From a virus, in IMG/VR virus record IMGVR_UViG_3300033149_006345, positions 1 to 64,000 of that record: DNA of 64,000 bases; one strand, written 5' to 3'. Positions 15,577 through 22,900 of this stretch are shown piece by piece. The notes under the pieces were generated by a model. That model ran no database searches. It saw nothing but the letters and a program-made list of their open reading frames with translations, and was not told where the DNA came from. Position 1 is the stretch's first letter. Each line of letters begins with the position of its first letter. A program made the translations under genes and the position numbers.

Positions 15577-15623
15577 AAAGAAAAGCCATATGGGACTCCG
15601 TGTTGGAAAATCCCATATGGCTT
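15577..15623 (-). terminator. Intrinsic terminator of the leftward operon
   Basis: AAGCCATATGGGA (15583-15595) and TCCCATATGGCTT (15611-15623) are exact complements. Read on the minus strand the hairpin is followed by TTTTCTTTT, so it ends transcripts coming from the genes at 15.66-27.1 kb. Confidence 0.85.
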
Positions 15624-15657
15624 CCGTTGGGAGGGGGATGTATGGAGGGCTGTATGA

Positions 15658-15759
15658 TTATCTGCGTCTGCCTTTCCCTTTTCTGCTCTTCTTCAATCGC
15701 TTTTGTTTTTCTTTCTTCTTTTGCTTTGCGGTAGGTCTATTCCGTTTTCCCTTGGGCAT
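15658..15759 (-). CDS. 33-residue highly basic microprotein
   Basis: A short frame encoding 33 residues, of which more than half are Lys or Arg (starting MPKGKRNRPTAKQKKKEKQ). CCAGGAGCTTCAAT gives a good ribosome site. It is the last frame before the terminator. Such arginine/lysine-rich peptides can bind nucleic acid; function unknown. Confidence 0.55.
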   Translation of the reverse strand: MPKGKRNRPTAKQKKKEKQKRLKKSRKGKGRRR

Positions 15760-15807
15760 ATTGAAGCTCCTGGTTTATTCTCATCGCTTTGCGTATTGTC
15801 TATTCCT

Positions 15808-15867
15808 TCATTGTACCATAGCCGTTTCAAATTCTGTTATTATACGGTATAAGTATATTTTATTCAT
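15808..15867 (-). pseudogene. 19-codon remnant duplicating the start of the upstream gene
   Basis: The ATG overlaps the upstream stop (ATGA). The peptide MNKIYLYRI... matches the start MNKLYLYRI of the 90-residue gene just upstream, and about 40 bp of DNA around both starts are nearly identical, including the AAGGAAGAA ribosome site. It then ends at TGA. It looks like the surviving front of a duplicated gene, though translation of the short peptide cannot be excluded. Confidence 0.5.
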
Positions 15868-16136
15868 TGTTCTTCCTTCCATTTTTCCACTATTTGAATT
15901 ACACCCGGACTATCTATTAGAAATGTTGATGGTGACACAATAATATTATCTTGTTTGGCTACAAGTTCAATAGATATGGTACCCATCCTTTCCCAAACAG
16001 CCTCTTCATCACCTTCTTTTATATCTCTTTTCATACGTTCATAGAGGGTTAAAAAGGCACTGGCTGGATCTGTGCTTAGTACAAGAGCTTCACCAAAACT
16101 CGCTGCTTTTATACGGTATAAGTATAGCTTATTCAT
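15864..16136 (-). CDS. Hypothetical protein, MNKLYLYR family
   Basis: A 90-residue protein of unknown function: an N-terminal strand (KLYLYRIKA), a helix (SAFLTLYERMKRDIKEG) and a C-terminal strand-helix. AGGAAGGAAGAATA precedes the ATG, which overlaps the stop of the 28-residue frame upstream (TAATG). Neighbouring short frames on both sides start with a similar M-x-K-(L/I)-YL-(Y/F) sequence. Confidence 0.68.
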   Translation of the reverse strand: MNKLYLYRIKAASFGEALVLSTDPASAFLTLYERMKRDIKEGDEEAVWERMGTISIELVAKQDNIIVSPSTFLIDSPGVIQIVEKWKEEQ

Positions 16137-16222
16137 TATTCTTCCTTCCTTTCAGGTAATACCAATTTCCTTATTATTGATCCGGGTCTCATTCTTACTT
16201 CAAACAGATATAATTTTTTCAT
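16136..16222 (-). CDS. 28-residue microprotein related to its neighbour
   Basis: Encodes 28 residues beginning MKKLYLFEVRMRPGS, similar to the start of the 90-residue protein downstream. Both ends overlap neighbouring genes (ATGA at the start, TAATG at the end), so it fits exactly into the operon and is probably translated by coupling. No independent ribosome site with good spacing. Confidence 0.5.
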   Translation of the reverse strand: MKKLYLFEVRMRPGSIIRKLVLPERKEE

Positions 16223-16419
16223 CTCCCATTTATATCCTTCGATATGCTTTTCGCAAGCCCGTATGAAACAATACCAACCAGTCCTATTGCCCCAATGAGG
16301 AAACGCCAGGGCAATGGGTTTACCATTAAAGCCATAATTTTGAAGAAGGTTAACAAAACCGATAATATAAATATTGTCATTGCTATACTGAATAAATCCT
16401 CTTTGCTACTATATTTCAT
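16219..16419 (-). CDS. Small two-helix membrane protein
   Basis: A 66-residue protein with two predicted membrane helices (about 10-32 and 39-57). AAAGGAGGTAGCAA precedes the ATG. Its stop overlaps the next start. Placed directly after the Macro-SLOG gene; role unknown, with holin-like or superinfection proteins among many possibilities. Confidence 0.7.
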   Translation of the reverse strand: MKYSSKEDLFSIAMTIFILSVLLTFFKIMALMVNPLPWRFLIGAIGLVGIVSYGLAKSISKDINGR

Positions 16420-16422
16420 TTG

Positions 16423-17235
16423 CTACCTCCTTTCCCATATTATGATTTTTGTTTCCAATCCAACTCTCTTTGCGATATTGATCATATGTTTTGTTCCCCT
16501 GCTTTTGCCGTCCCAAAAGGCTATTAGCTGATCGCTGTATGCAGCCATTAGCCGATTGCGAATGATCCCGGCAGGTTTTCCGAACAAACCCCAATGCGCC
16601 GGAAACAATTTATAGCGAATGTTGTTTTCCTCGGCGTATTTTATACCATATTGATCCGGTCCTTTGGCATTGCCTGAAATTATGATGGCAGTTCGGGGAA
16701 TACGTAATCTATCCAAATGTTCCTTCACAAAAATGTAGGAATCCACTATCCGTGATCCTGCAACTATAATCCTCTTCCTTTTGGAAATTCTCTTGGAGAC
16801 TATAACAAAGCGAGCGTCCAGTTGAGCTTTCTCCAATATTTGTTTTACATCTCTCCAGTCAAGACCTCCATTACCACATCCAGGTCTTGGCAAGCAAACC
16901 AATTTCCAGTCGTTTTCATCAGCCAGTTGTTTTAGTTGGATAGCTGATTGTTCTATCAATGTTGGATCGGCTCTTTCCCACCAATTATGCTTCACAGGGA
17001 AGGAATATATGTTTTCCAACAGGTGGTTTATTTGGTTCCCTTTTTGTTTGATGGTATTTCCCAATATTGAATCTATGCCATTGAATTTTGTTTTGGCTTC
17101 AAGAGCACAGCCTCTTCCCATAACGGCGGCACCATTTTTCTTTATGGTGCCATTCGTTGTTATACAAACGGCGTCAAATAATATACGTCTTTCAAACAAA
17201 TCCATTTGCAGAGAGCGGAATTTGGGGATTAGCAT
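16423..17235 (-). CDS. Macro domain - SLOG (YspA/DUF2493-like) fusion protein
   Basis: 270 residues in two domains. Residues ~15-150 resemble an ADP-ribose-binding Macro domain: NGAAVMGRGCALEA near the start and VCLPRPGCGNGGLDWRDV for the phosphate-binding loop and following helix. Residues ~153-270 resemble a SLOG domain of the YspA/DUF2493 type: IIVAGSR, IISGNAKGPDQYGIKYAEE, and MAAYSDQLIAFWDGKSRGTKHMI. Macro domains bind or hydrolyse ADP-ribose derivatives; SLOG domains bind nucleotide or nucleoside-derived ligands. The pair suggests sensing or processing of an NAD- or nucleotide-derived molecule. The ATG overlaps the upstream stop, with AGGAAAAAGAT ahead of it. Confidence 0.82.
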   Translation of the reverse strand: MLIPKFRSLQMDLFERRILFDAVCITTNGTIKKNGAAVMGRGCALEAKTKFNGIDSILGNTIKQKGNQINHLLENIYSFPVKHNWWERADPTLIEQSAIQLKQLADENDWKLVCLPRPGCGNGGLDWRDVKQILEKAQLDARFVIVSKRISKRKRIIVAGSRIVDSYIFVKEHLDRLRIPRTAIIISGNAKGPDQYGIKYAEENNIRYKLFPAHWGLFGKPAGIIRNRLMAAYSDQLIAFWDGKSRGTKHMINIAKRVGLETKIIIWERR

Positions 17236-17561
17236 ATCTTTTTCCTATATGGTAGTAGTATATTTTTCTTATTCATGGTCCTTTCCCTCTTCCTGCCTTT
17301 TATATTCCAAAAAGATGACATTTCCGACTCTTGAATATTCCAAAGAAATGCCGCAAAATTTGCTACATCTATCCAATCTTCTTTCTCTATATGTTTCCTC
17401 AACTCGCTTTTGAAAAAGGACTTATACCGGGGAGTATCCCATCCCCGATGTCCCTCTTGGAACTTTTGGTGCAGTTTTCGTTTCATTTCTTGGGCAAAAG
17501 TGTCAATTAAAGCATCTAATCCAATATCACGTATATCGGTGCTAAACCTTAATGTATTCAT
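17229..17561 (-). CDS. Hypothetical phage protein with HxGWD motif
   Basis: A 110-residue protein with the pattern KLHQKFQEGHRGWD then LRKHIEKEDWIDVANFAAFLWN. This resembles a widespread, uncharacterised phage protein type in which a Gly-Trp motif is followed by a DxxDVANFAMML-like helix. The ATG at 17561 follows AAGGGATATAAA; another ATG six codons upstream is less well placed. Function unknown. Confidence 0.7.
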   Translation of the reverse strand: MNTLRFSTDIRDIGLDALIDTFAQEMKRKLHQKFQEGHRGWDTPRYKSFFKSELRKHIEKEDWIDVANFAAFLWNIQESEMSSFWNIKGRKRERTMNKKNILLPYRKKIC

Positions 17562-17575
17562 TTTATATCCCTTAT

Positions 17576-17791
17576 TCATACGTGAGAGAGATCGACGACT
17601 AAAGCTACTTGCGGACTGTACACAGCATCGTAGTAGTCTCTAAAAGCGTCTGGATCAAGGGTCTCAGCAGATTCCCTAGTGAAACCGTAATGCTCAACTG
17701 CTATTCTTTTTAGATCGGTGAACCACTCGTCAAAAGGATAATGCTCCAGCCATGCGCTTCTCAATTCCTTTTTCCTGACCCGCTTTTTCAT
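17576..17791 (-). CDS. Small hypothetical protein
   Basis: A 71-residue helical protein, basic at the N-terminus and acidic in the middle. AAGGAGAAAA precedes the ATG. Not recognised. Confidence 0.65.
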   Translation of the reverse strand: MKKRVRKKELRSAWLEHYPFDEWFTDLKRIAVEHYGFTRESAETLDPDAFRDYYDAVYSPQVALVVDLSHV

Positions 17792-17808
17792 TTTTCTCCT
17801 TCTTTACT

Positions 17809-18411
17809 TTACTGTCTAGATATATGCTCAGTTGATGTGTACTTATCTGTCTGGTTTCCCCAAACAAACCACCCATGCCTACGTCCTCTTGCGAAGAGTT
17901 CAATAAAAGGACCCCAACTACATGATTCTATAATTACGTACTGTTCATCTGGCTTCCTGCTATGTTCTCTTTTACGTGAAACAATAATATTCTCTTGAGT
18001 TCGACCAGGTTGTAATGTACGAGCACTTTTACCTCGGACTCCAAAAAGGAGTATCTCAGTAACATTTCTAAAGTAGAACCCGACTCCTCGTCTATCCGGT
18101 CCACCATCTTTTCTAATTTTGTACCAGACTATGTTGGTTTTGTATGTAAATCCCCAATGTTCCATAACTTCTAGACCTTCAATCAAAAGTGCATTGGGCA
18201 CCCAGAGATATAAGTGCGCTGTTTCTTCTACTATCTTCGAAACAGGAAGCTCTTTGATTGTCTCTATACTTAAAGTAGGGTATCTCCAGAGTCTCTTATG
18301 CTCTGGTGCCATTTTACCTGTATGATTCTGAAACTGCCAAGGCGGATCTGCTAAAACAGTAGCAAACCGTCGATCCCCTACTGATTTCAGAAGATCTTCT
18401 GGCACATTCAT
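17809..18411 (-). CDS. MT-A70 family DNA N6-adenine methyltransferase
   Basis: 200 residues with the MT-A70 hallmarks: the catalytic DPPW motif (LADPPWQFQN, residue ~22), the TLSIETIKELPV helix, LYLWVPNALL, and the C-terminal FIELFARGRRHGWFVWGNQ that closes the SAM site. This family methylates adenine at N6 in DNA (or RNA) using SAM. In phages such enzymes commonly protect against restriction or mark phage DNA. No restriction partner is adjacent. GGGGGAGCTGGTGGA precedes the ATG. Confidence 0.92.
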   Translation of the reverse strand: MNVPEDLLKSVGDRRFATVLADPPWQFQNHTGKMAPEHKRLWRYPTLSIETIKELPVSKIVEETAHLYLWVPNALLIEGLEVMEHWGFTYKTNIVWYKIRKDGGPDRRGVGFYFRNVTEILLFGVRGKSARTLQPGRTQENIIVSRKREHSRKPDEQYVIIESCSWGPFIELFARGRRHGWFVWGNQTDKYTSTEHISRQ

Positions 18412-18470
18412 TCCACCAGCTCCCCCTGTTGTTTTTGTACATTATCTTAAATACATAATAGTGAATCTCC

Positions 18471-18722
18471 TTATATCTTCAAGCCAGCCTTTTTCAAATC
18501 CTTTTTCAATTGCTCCAAATGCTTCTGCTGGTTTACCGATAAGCAGGTACGCTTTGGGTCGAACCCGAACCTGTAGGGAAAGAAGGCGCATTCCACCGCT
18601 GTACATCTTTCTATTTCCGAAGGGTTGGGCACGGGCCATACATTGTCTACTGCCCGTGGCCCACCCATACATTCGGAACAGTTTCTCCTTATTAGTTTGA
18701 GCAGTTCATTCTTGGTTGCCAT
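18471..18722 (-). CDS. Cys-motif hypothetical phage protein
   Basis: An 83-residue protein with CSECMGG near the N-terminus, then C-T-A-V-E-C-A-FFPYRFGFDP. This layout is common in small phage proteins near DNA-metabolism genes and probably binds one zinc. It overlaps the upstream gene end by 17 bp. Function unknown. Confidence 0.75.
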   Translation of the reverse strand: MATKNELLKLIRRNCSECMGGPRAVDNVWPVPNPSEIERCTAVECAFFPYRFGFDPKRTCLSVNQQKHLEQLKKDLKKAGLKI

Positions 18723-19287
18723 TTCGCTTCTCTATATTTGCTTTTCTTTCACGGGGTAATATCAGCTTCCTGCTGATTTTCTTTGGAGCTTTTTCCATAA
18801 GCTCCTCCTCAACGAATTTATCCAAGAATGTATGTAGGTTTGCGGACAGGAAATTTTGGAACCTTTCCATAATGGTCATTGTTGCTTCATCTAGTTCTAC
18901 TGGCGGTAGTAGTTTATTTTCTTCTTGTGTTTGGCGGAACATTAGAACATAAGAATTACCATGACGACCGAAGAGAAAATGGTTTACTAATCCAGGGTCT
19001 ATTTTATACAATAAAGAAAAAATATACCGGACCAACTCTTGATCTCGTTGTTTATTGTATTGGCTCTTCGATACCGTACCATACCGATATTTTCCGTATT
19101 GGTATTCCACCGGGTTGTATACAACATCAACTTCACTATTGGGATATGATAATGCTGCACCTATAAGCCACAAGGCTCTTGCCAGAAGATAATGTTTCTC
19201 CCTTGTTGGAATTAAGGGTTTATAATCGTATGGCAAACTCTCCAATGAGAAAACTTCACAAAGATCTCTTGCAACTTCTTCAGACAT
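18706..19287 (-). CDS. Hypothetical protein
   Basis: A 193-residue protein, mostly helical with a basic C-terminal tail (KKISRKLILPRERKANIEKRN). No motif recognised. It sits between the thymidylate-synthase-like gene and the Cys-motif gene with short spacing. Its start follows GGGATAAGCA. Confidence 0.68.
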   Translation of the reverse strand: MSEEVARDLCEVFSLESLPYDYKPLIPTREKHYLLARALWLIGAALSYPNSEVDVVYNPVEYQYGKYRYGTVSKSQYNKQRDQELVRYIFSLLYKIDPGLVNHFLFGRHGNSYVLMFRQTQEENKLLPPVELDEATMTIMERFQNFLSANLHTFLDKFVEEELMEKAPKKISRKLILPRERKANIEKRNGNQE

Positions 19288-19290
19288 TGC

Positions 19291-19971
19291 TTATCCCCTC
19301 AAGCATCTTTGCATTACCAAATCAACGACATATCCGTAATAATGTGCCCCTTTGCAATAGCAAAGAGACTCACCTGGGTCGACACCGATTTCCCCTGCCA
19401 TGTATTCCTTCAGATATTGAATACCACCCAGGTTTGCCGGGAACCCACTCCATAGGTCCCAACTCCTATATATTATATGGAAGTGTAGCTTCCCATCCTG
19501 GATTCGTGTATCTATGAGCTGAAGACATGGTGGATCATTCAACTCACGATCAGTCGGCAATCCGACGTTCATGACCAACTGGTTATTCCTGTACCCATAC
19601 CTTTTATATATAGAGATAACCTTCTCTATTTGGTCCACCCCAAGCCCGTTGCGTAATCGGCTTCCGTATGTATAGTCTTCCCCTGGTTGTTTCAGGTTAT
19701 CCATTATATAACTAGTGTATTCTTCTATGTACCCTGGCTCCACTGGTGGTGGAACTCCAGCCATATGAGGAGGCAGATCCGGTTCAAAAGGTCGTGCTTC
19801 AGGATGAGTGATCTGAACGAAAATCGTATCGAACTCCAATCTCTTTTCCACACCTGCAAAAGAACCGTGGTCTATATCGAACAACCGAGCATTATCCGGT
19901 GCCGACAATATCAGTTGATGCCAAGCATCAGGTATTGTTGTTGCTCTTATTATGACTGGGTTTAGCATCAT
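19291..19971 (-). CDS. Thymidylate-synthase-like protein
   Basis: 226 residues. The C-terminal half aligns with the thymidylate synthase core: PPC at the nucleophile (NDPPCLQLID), RSWD for the phosphate-binding Arg-Ser and Asp, FPANLGG carrying the conserved Asn, and GAHYYGY for the His/Tyr pair. The residue after the Cys is Leu, not His, as in archaeal-type and some phage pyrimidine hydroxymethylases. It is shorter than classical ThyA (about 264). It may make dTMP or a hydroxymethylated pyrimidine nucleotide; the sequence alone does not decide. Confidence 0.8.
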   Translation of the reverse strand: MMLNPVIIRATTIPDAWHQLILSAPDNARLFDIDHGSFAGVEKRLEFDTIFVQITHPEARPFEPDLPPHMAGVPPPVEPGYIEEYTSYIMDNLKQPGEDYTYGSRLRNGLGVDQIEKVISIYKRYGYRNNQLVMNVGLPTDRELNDPPCLQLIDTRIQDGKLHFHIIYRSWDLWSGFPANLGGIQYLKEYMAGEIGVDPGESLCYCKGAHYYGYVVDLVMQRCLRG

Positions 19972-19974
19972 AGT

Positions 19975-20163
19975 TTACCCCTGAAACGTTAGAATATGCA
20001 CACCGATCAAAATAAAGCCCAGGATAAAGATGATTACAAGAGATAAAAGTCGCTCGTATGTTGATAGATCAGGTGTGTTTGTAATATTATTCGAGATATA
20101 TAAGATAACCGAGACGTATATTATGCAAAGTACGCCCAATATTCCAAGCATTTTTTGCTCCAT
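19975..20163 (-). CDS. Small two-helix membrane protein
   Basis: 62 residues with two hydrophobic helices (roughly 5-26 and 39-58). The start chosen overlaps the upstream stop (TGATG); an ATG four codons later has GGAGCAAAAA ahead of it and is equally possible. Role unknown. Confidence 0.62.
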   Translation of the reverse strand: MEQKMLGILGVLCIIYVSVILYISNNITNTPDLSTYERLLSLVIIFILGFILIGVHILTFQG

Positions 20164-20486
20164 CAATATGATCTGCTGATGCACTTTTCATTGATCCACC
20201 AAGTACCTATTTCCCCTCGTGGTCTAACTTTCAATAAACCACGCCATACGGAAATGTCTACCACAGATACTCTTTCGCCAGGCTCAAAAAGCCTACATCT
20301 GTCAAGGAGAATCAATCTAGCAACAGCTTCCACATCTCTTTGTTGCAAACAACTGACTACAATATCATAGTCAGAAAAAGTTTTGGCACCAAGTGTTCTA
20401 CGCAAAATAGTTTCAGCTTGTACTGCTGAGGTTGTAATGGCAAGAAGACAAATTACTATGATTATTGTTAAAACTACTTTTCGCAT
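20163..20486 (-). CDS. Exported small protein with signal peptide
   Basis: 107 residues with a clear Sec signal peptide: basic start (MRKVV), hydrophobic core to about residue 19 and a likely cleavage after AVQA (about residue 24). The mature part is ~83 residues with two Cys (VVSCLQQRD and DRCRLF) and a beta-rich end. AAAGGAGGTAAAC precedes the ATG. It is probably exported to the cell envelope; superinfection exclusion is one option, unproven. Confidence 0.75.
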   Translation of the reverse strand: MRKVVLTIIIVICLLAITTSAVQAETILRRTLGAKTFSDYDIVVSCLQQRDVEAVARLILLDRCRLFEPGERVSVVDISVWRGLLKVRPRGEIGTWWINEKCISRSY

Positions 20487-20499
20487 GTTTACCTCCTTT

Positions 20500-20790
20500 C
20501 TACTCTCTAGTAATTATCCAGTAAGTATTGCCAAGTTTTTCTATACCAATAAGTTCCTCAGTTGGGGATAACATTATCTGAACAACTTTAGGTTTCTTGC
20601 CGAAATTTGGCAATGGAGTTAACTTCAGAACGTGTGGTTGCGGGGTAATTTGTGTTGTATTATTTTCTCCGGTAAATTTTTTTGCAACAATAGGTGTTAC
20701 ATACGCCCCTGCAAAAAACATTACAAACATTCCCAACAAAAAAGCAAGAAGTGGATGAATAGAACCACGTTGGTTTATAAATGCTTTCAT
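20500..20790 (-). CDS. Single-pass membrane protein
   Basis: 96 residues: short basic N-terminus, one membrane helix (about 12-35, HPLLAFLLGMFVMFFAGAY), then a Pro/Lys-rich region and a beta-rich end that would lie outside the membrane. Its ATG overlaps the upstream stop (ATGA). Forms a small envelope cluster with the two genes downstream. Confidence 0.68.
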   Translation of the reverse strand: MKAFINQRGSIHPLLAFLLGMFVMFFAGAYVTPIVAKKFTGENNTTQITPQPHVLKLTPLPNFGKKPKVVQIMLSPTEELIGIEKLGNTYWIITRE

Positions 20791-21290
20791 TGTATCTTCT
20801 CCAGAAGTTTTGTGTATTGGTCTATCCTTCGTGCAGCATTGTCGATTTTATCTAGTTGCCATCCTTTACTAGAGCTAAACTTCTTAATGAGGGACTTTTC
20901 TAGTAAGATAGCACTACGTAGTGCTTGTTTTATTATTTTCATCTCTTCTGGTGTAAACGTTGTTTTTATTTTTCCATTTTTGTGCTTATCCTCCAATTCC
21001 AAGCAAACTATTGCCAACAGAGAATATACTGACAAATCCCTCAGCGTATCGTCCAGCTTTTCGTCGGTTACTCTGATCTCCCCTGTTTTGACAATGGACT
21101 TTAGTCTAGCCCATTTGTCGCTCATCCTGACAAGAACACCGATGAATGGAGAAACACCAAATTCCTCTACGTTCAGAAGGTTTCCAATTGGGTTACCCCC
21201 ACCGTAATCATGGCTCTTCCTGGCGTGCAAATCCGCGATCTGTTGTACCAACTCCATAAAGCGGGGATGCCCGCCTTTAGTTTCTACCAT
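20787..21290 (-). CDS. DUF1599 / nucleotide-modification-associated domain 1 protein
   Basis: 167 residues. The N-terminal half has the family pattern: RKSHDYGGGNPIGNLLNVEEFGV, then IGVLVRMSDKWARLKS and KLDDTLRDLSVYSLLAIVCLE. The DUF1599 (Nmad1) family is related in pattern to MazG-like all-alpha NTP pyrophosphohydrolases and is associated with phage nucleotide modification genes. The C-terminal ~60 residues are helical and not part of the family core. The nearby thymidylate-synthase-like gene fits a nucleotide-metabolism role. Confidence 0.8.
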   Translation of the reverse strand: MVETKGGHPRFMELVQQIADLHARKSHDYGGGNPIGNLLNVEEFGVSPFIGVLVRMSDKWARLKSIVKTGEIRVTDEKLDDTLRDLSVYSLLAIVCLELEDKHKNGKIKTTFTPEEMKIIKQALRSAILLEKSLIKKFSSSKGWQLDKIDNAARRIDQYTKLLEKIQ

Positions 21291-21308
21291 TTCTTTGCTC
21301 CTTGTTTG

Positions 21309-21494
21309 CTATTGGCTGAGTAATATTACGCATTTGTCGTAACATTGCCAACAAGGTTCATCTGACGGATTGAAGATAGTGTTATGTGTTTTGCACTTGA
21401 AACGTCTATCATTCATTTTGACCCAGCGTTGATTCTTCAATTGGTCGAATTTCTCCCAGTCGAAAGTGGTTCCGATCCATTTAACATCTTTCAT
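21309..21494 (-). CDS. Small zinc-binding hypothetical protein
   Basis: 61 residues with C-x2-H near the middle and CWQCYDKC near the end, a likely zinc site. The ATG at 21494 has AAAAGGGGAAAGTG upstream; the frame runs further but that part overlaps the upstream gene. Function unknown. Confidence 0.6.
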   Translation of the reverse strand: MKDVKWIGTTFDWEKFDQLKNQRWVKMNDRRFKCKTHNTIFNPSDEPCWQCYDKCVILLSQ

Positions 21495-21508
21495 CACTTT
21501 CCCCTTTT

Positions 21509-21829
21509 TTAATGCACTTTCCCAATTACCATATAGTCCGCTATATTTTCCCCCTCCTCCAACTCGCCACTCATGATCTTCTGCACCCCCGCCATGATGA
21601 ACTCCATGGCTTGTTCGATAGCTTGCCGATCCGCCTCTGTTAACGGAGCATGAGGGTCCATAGCGAGTTGAATGGTAAAGTTCCAACGCTTTTCCTCTGG
21701 CACCATTGGATTATAAAACAGCAATGCAACAGCTATACAAGGAGCTTGTTTTCTACTACAAGTCTCTCGCACCATCTGCGCTGTTTTTTCTGTCCATTTG
21801 TTTAAGTCGATAACACCTGGTTTGGTCAT
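21509..21829 (-). CDS. Hypothetical protein
   Basis: 106 residues, acidic, alpha-helical, with an amphipathic stretch (EADRQAIEQAMEFIMAGVQKIMSG). AGGAGAAAATAA precedes the ATG. Not recognised. The 100 bp between this gene and the next upstream one holds only a possible 15-codon frame (start about 21885) that I do not call. Confidence 0.68.
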   Translation of the reverse strand: MTKPGVIDLNKWTEKTAQMVRETCSRKQAPCIAVALLFYNPMVPEEKRWNFTIQLAMDPHAPLTEADRQAIEQAMEFIMAGVQKIMSGELEEGENIADYMVIGKVH

Positions 21830-21929
21830 TTATTTTCTCCTGAGTTTACAGAAGGTATTCCTCGGTTTCTCTACCATACTCTCACCTACTTCAACCTTCT
21901 CTTGGTAACTGTTCTCATCTGTGTGCTCT

Positions 21930-22124
21930 TTATTGTACAGATACACCACCCTCTCGTAGTGCTTTAGCCCAATCTTTATCAACTATCTGAGCTACCCTAT
22001 GGTTGCATCGCCCGCAACGCAAGTAGTCATCATAACGAATAATCTCAGTTACTTGGTTGCATCTTTGGCAGTATAAGGCATAGAGACCCTCCCACTCTAT
22101 TACAACAACTTCCCGTCCTTCCAT
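21930..22124 (-). CDS. Small zinc-ribbon protein
   Basis: 64 residues with a clear zinc ribbon: CQRC then CGRC, 15 residues apart (C-x2-C-x14-C-x2-C). The C-terminal tail is acidic and helical. It starts one base after the upstream stop. Presumably a nucleic-acid or protein-binding adaptor. Confidence 0.72.
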   Translation of the reverse strand: MEGREVVVIEWEGLYALYCQRCNQVTEIIRYDDYLRCGRCNHRVAQIVDKDWAKALREGGVSVQ

Positions 22125-22445
22125 TTATATATACTCCCCACACAGTCTGGCGATATAATCATCCTCCGACTCTCTCTTCTGGATAGTGATATGGAGTTGG
22201 GTCAGTTCTTCTTCCGCTATCGCAATTATGTCTTGCATTTCTTCTTTGGTGATCAATCCTTGCTTGCAAGCTGCCATAGCAGTCTGGCGCACCTGGTCTA
22301 CATATTCCGCCATATCCTCCAAAAGCCACTGATTGCAGTCCACTCTGATATGTTTTTCATAATGCTTACGCCAGTTTTGAGCCAGACAAGCAACAGCTTC
22401 TTTGGTTAAACGCTGGTCACAGCACTTGGTTTTCCCCCGTTGCAT
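22125..22445 (-). CDS. Hypothetical helical protein
   Basis: 106 residues, almost entirely helical and rich in Cys for its size (KCCDQ, CLAQN, DCNQW, ACKQG, LCGEY). AAAGGTATAACTA precedes the ATG. No family recognised. Confidence 0.68.
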   Translation of the reverse strand: MQRGKTKCCDQRLTKEAVACLAQNWRKHYEKHIRVDCNQWLLEDMAEYVDQVRQTAMAACKQGLITKEEMQDIIAIAEEELTQLHITIQKRESEDDYIARLCGEYI

Positions 22446-22496
22446 TAGTTATACCTTTTATTGCCCTCAAAAGGCTCCTACTTCGTTTTTGCCTCT

Positions 22497-22805
22497 TTAT
22501 ATCTGGCTCCCCTTTCCTTCTTTACCCCGCAATCCAGTCCGGTTGCGTTTATACCACTCTTCCCATTCCTTAAGCCTTTTTGGTGACATATCGTAATCAT
22601 CTACACAACCACCATCTTCACATTTGGGGCACAAATCTACCTTATAATAGCCACTTTCCCAATCGCCGTCTATACCTTCCTCGCACTCTTCTGCTGGTCC
22701 ACACCATCCACATTCGCTACAGATGGCAATGTCGGGTTTTGGCTCGGGATCAGGGTCCGGCTCGACAAGACCGAGAATCCTCTTTGTTTTCAGCAGGTCC
22801 GTCAT
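22497..22805 (-). CDS. Acidic zinc-finger-like hypothetical protein
   Basis: 102 residues. A Pro/Asp/Glu linker (PDPDPEPKPD) is followed by two CxxC knuckles (CSECGWC ... CPKCEDGGC) that should bind zinc. The end is basic and aromatic. GGAGGTAGGGGCG precedes the ATG. Function unknown. Confidence 0.7.
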   Translation of the reverse strand: MTDLLKTKRILGLVEPDPDPEPKPDIAICSECGWCGPAEECEEGIDGDWESGYYKVDLCPKCEDGGCVDDYDMSPKRLKEWEEWYKRNRTGLRGKEGKGSQI

Positions 22806-22893
22806 CGCCCCTACCTCCGTTGGTAAGAAGTAACCTTAGCTTTATCTCCTTCTTGTGAATTTGCATGTCTATTAGGTGTTCTAGCTTGTCCAT
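22750..22893 (-). CDS. Possible 47-residue microprotein
   Basis: A frame of 47 residues starting MDKLEHLIDMQIHKKEIKLR, plausible as a small phage helix protein. It overlaps the start of the zinc-finger gene by 56 bp in another frame, and its ribosome site is weak, so it is only a candidate. Confidence 0.38.
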   Translation of the reverse strand: MDKLEHLIDMQIHKKEIKLRLLLTNGGRGDDGPAENKEDSRSCRAGP

Positions 22894-22900
22894 TTTCTAT

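Noticed and set aside
15333-15734. Open frame of 133 codons on the plus strand near the leftward terminator
   Set aside because: It runs through the perfect terminator hairpin and overlaps the basic microprotein on the other strand; composition is non-protein-like.
21839-21890. 15-codon frame between two leftward genes
   Set aside because: Too short, weak ribosome site; only overlap of its stop with the next start speaks for it.
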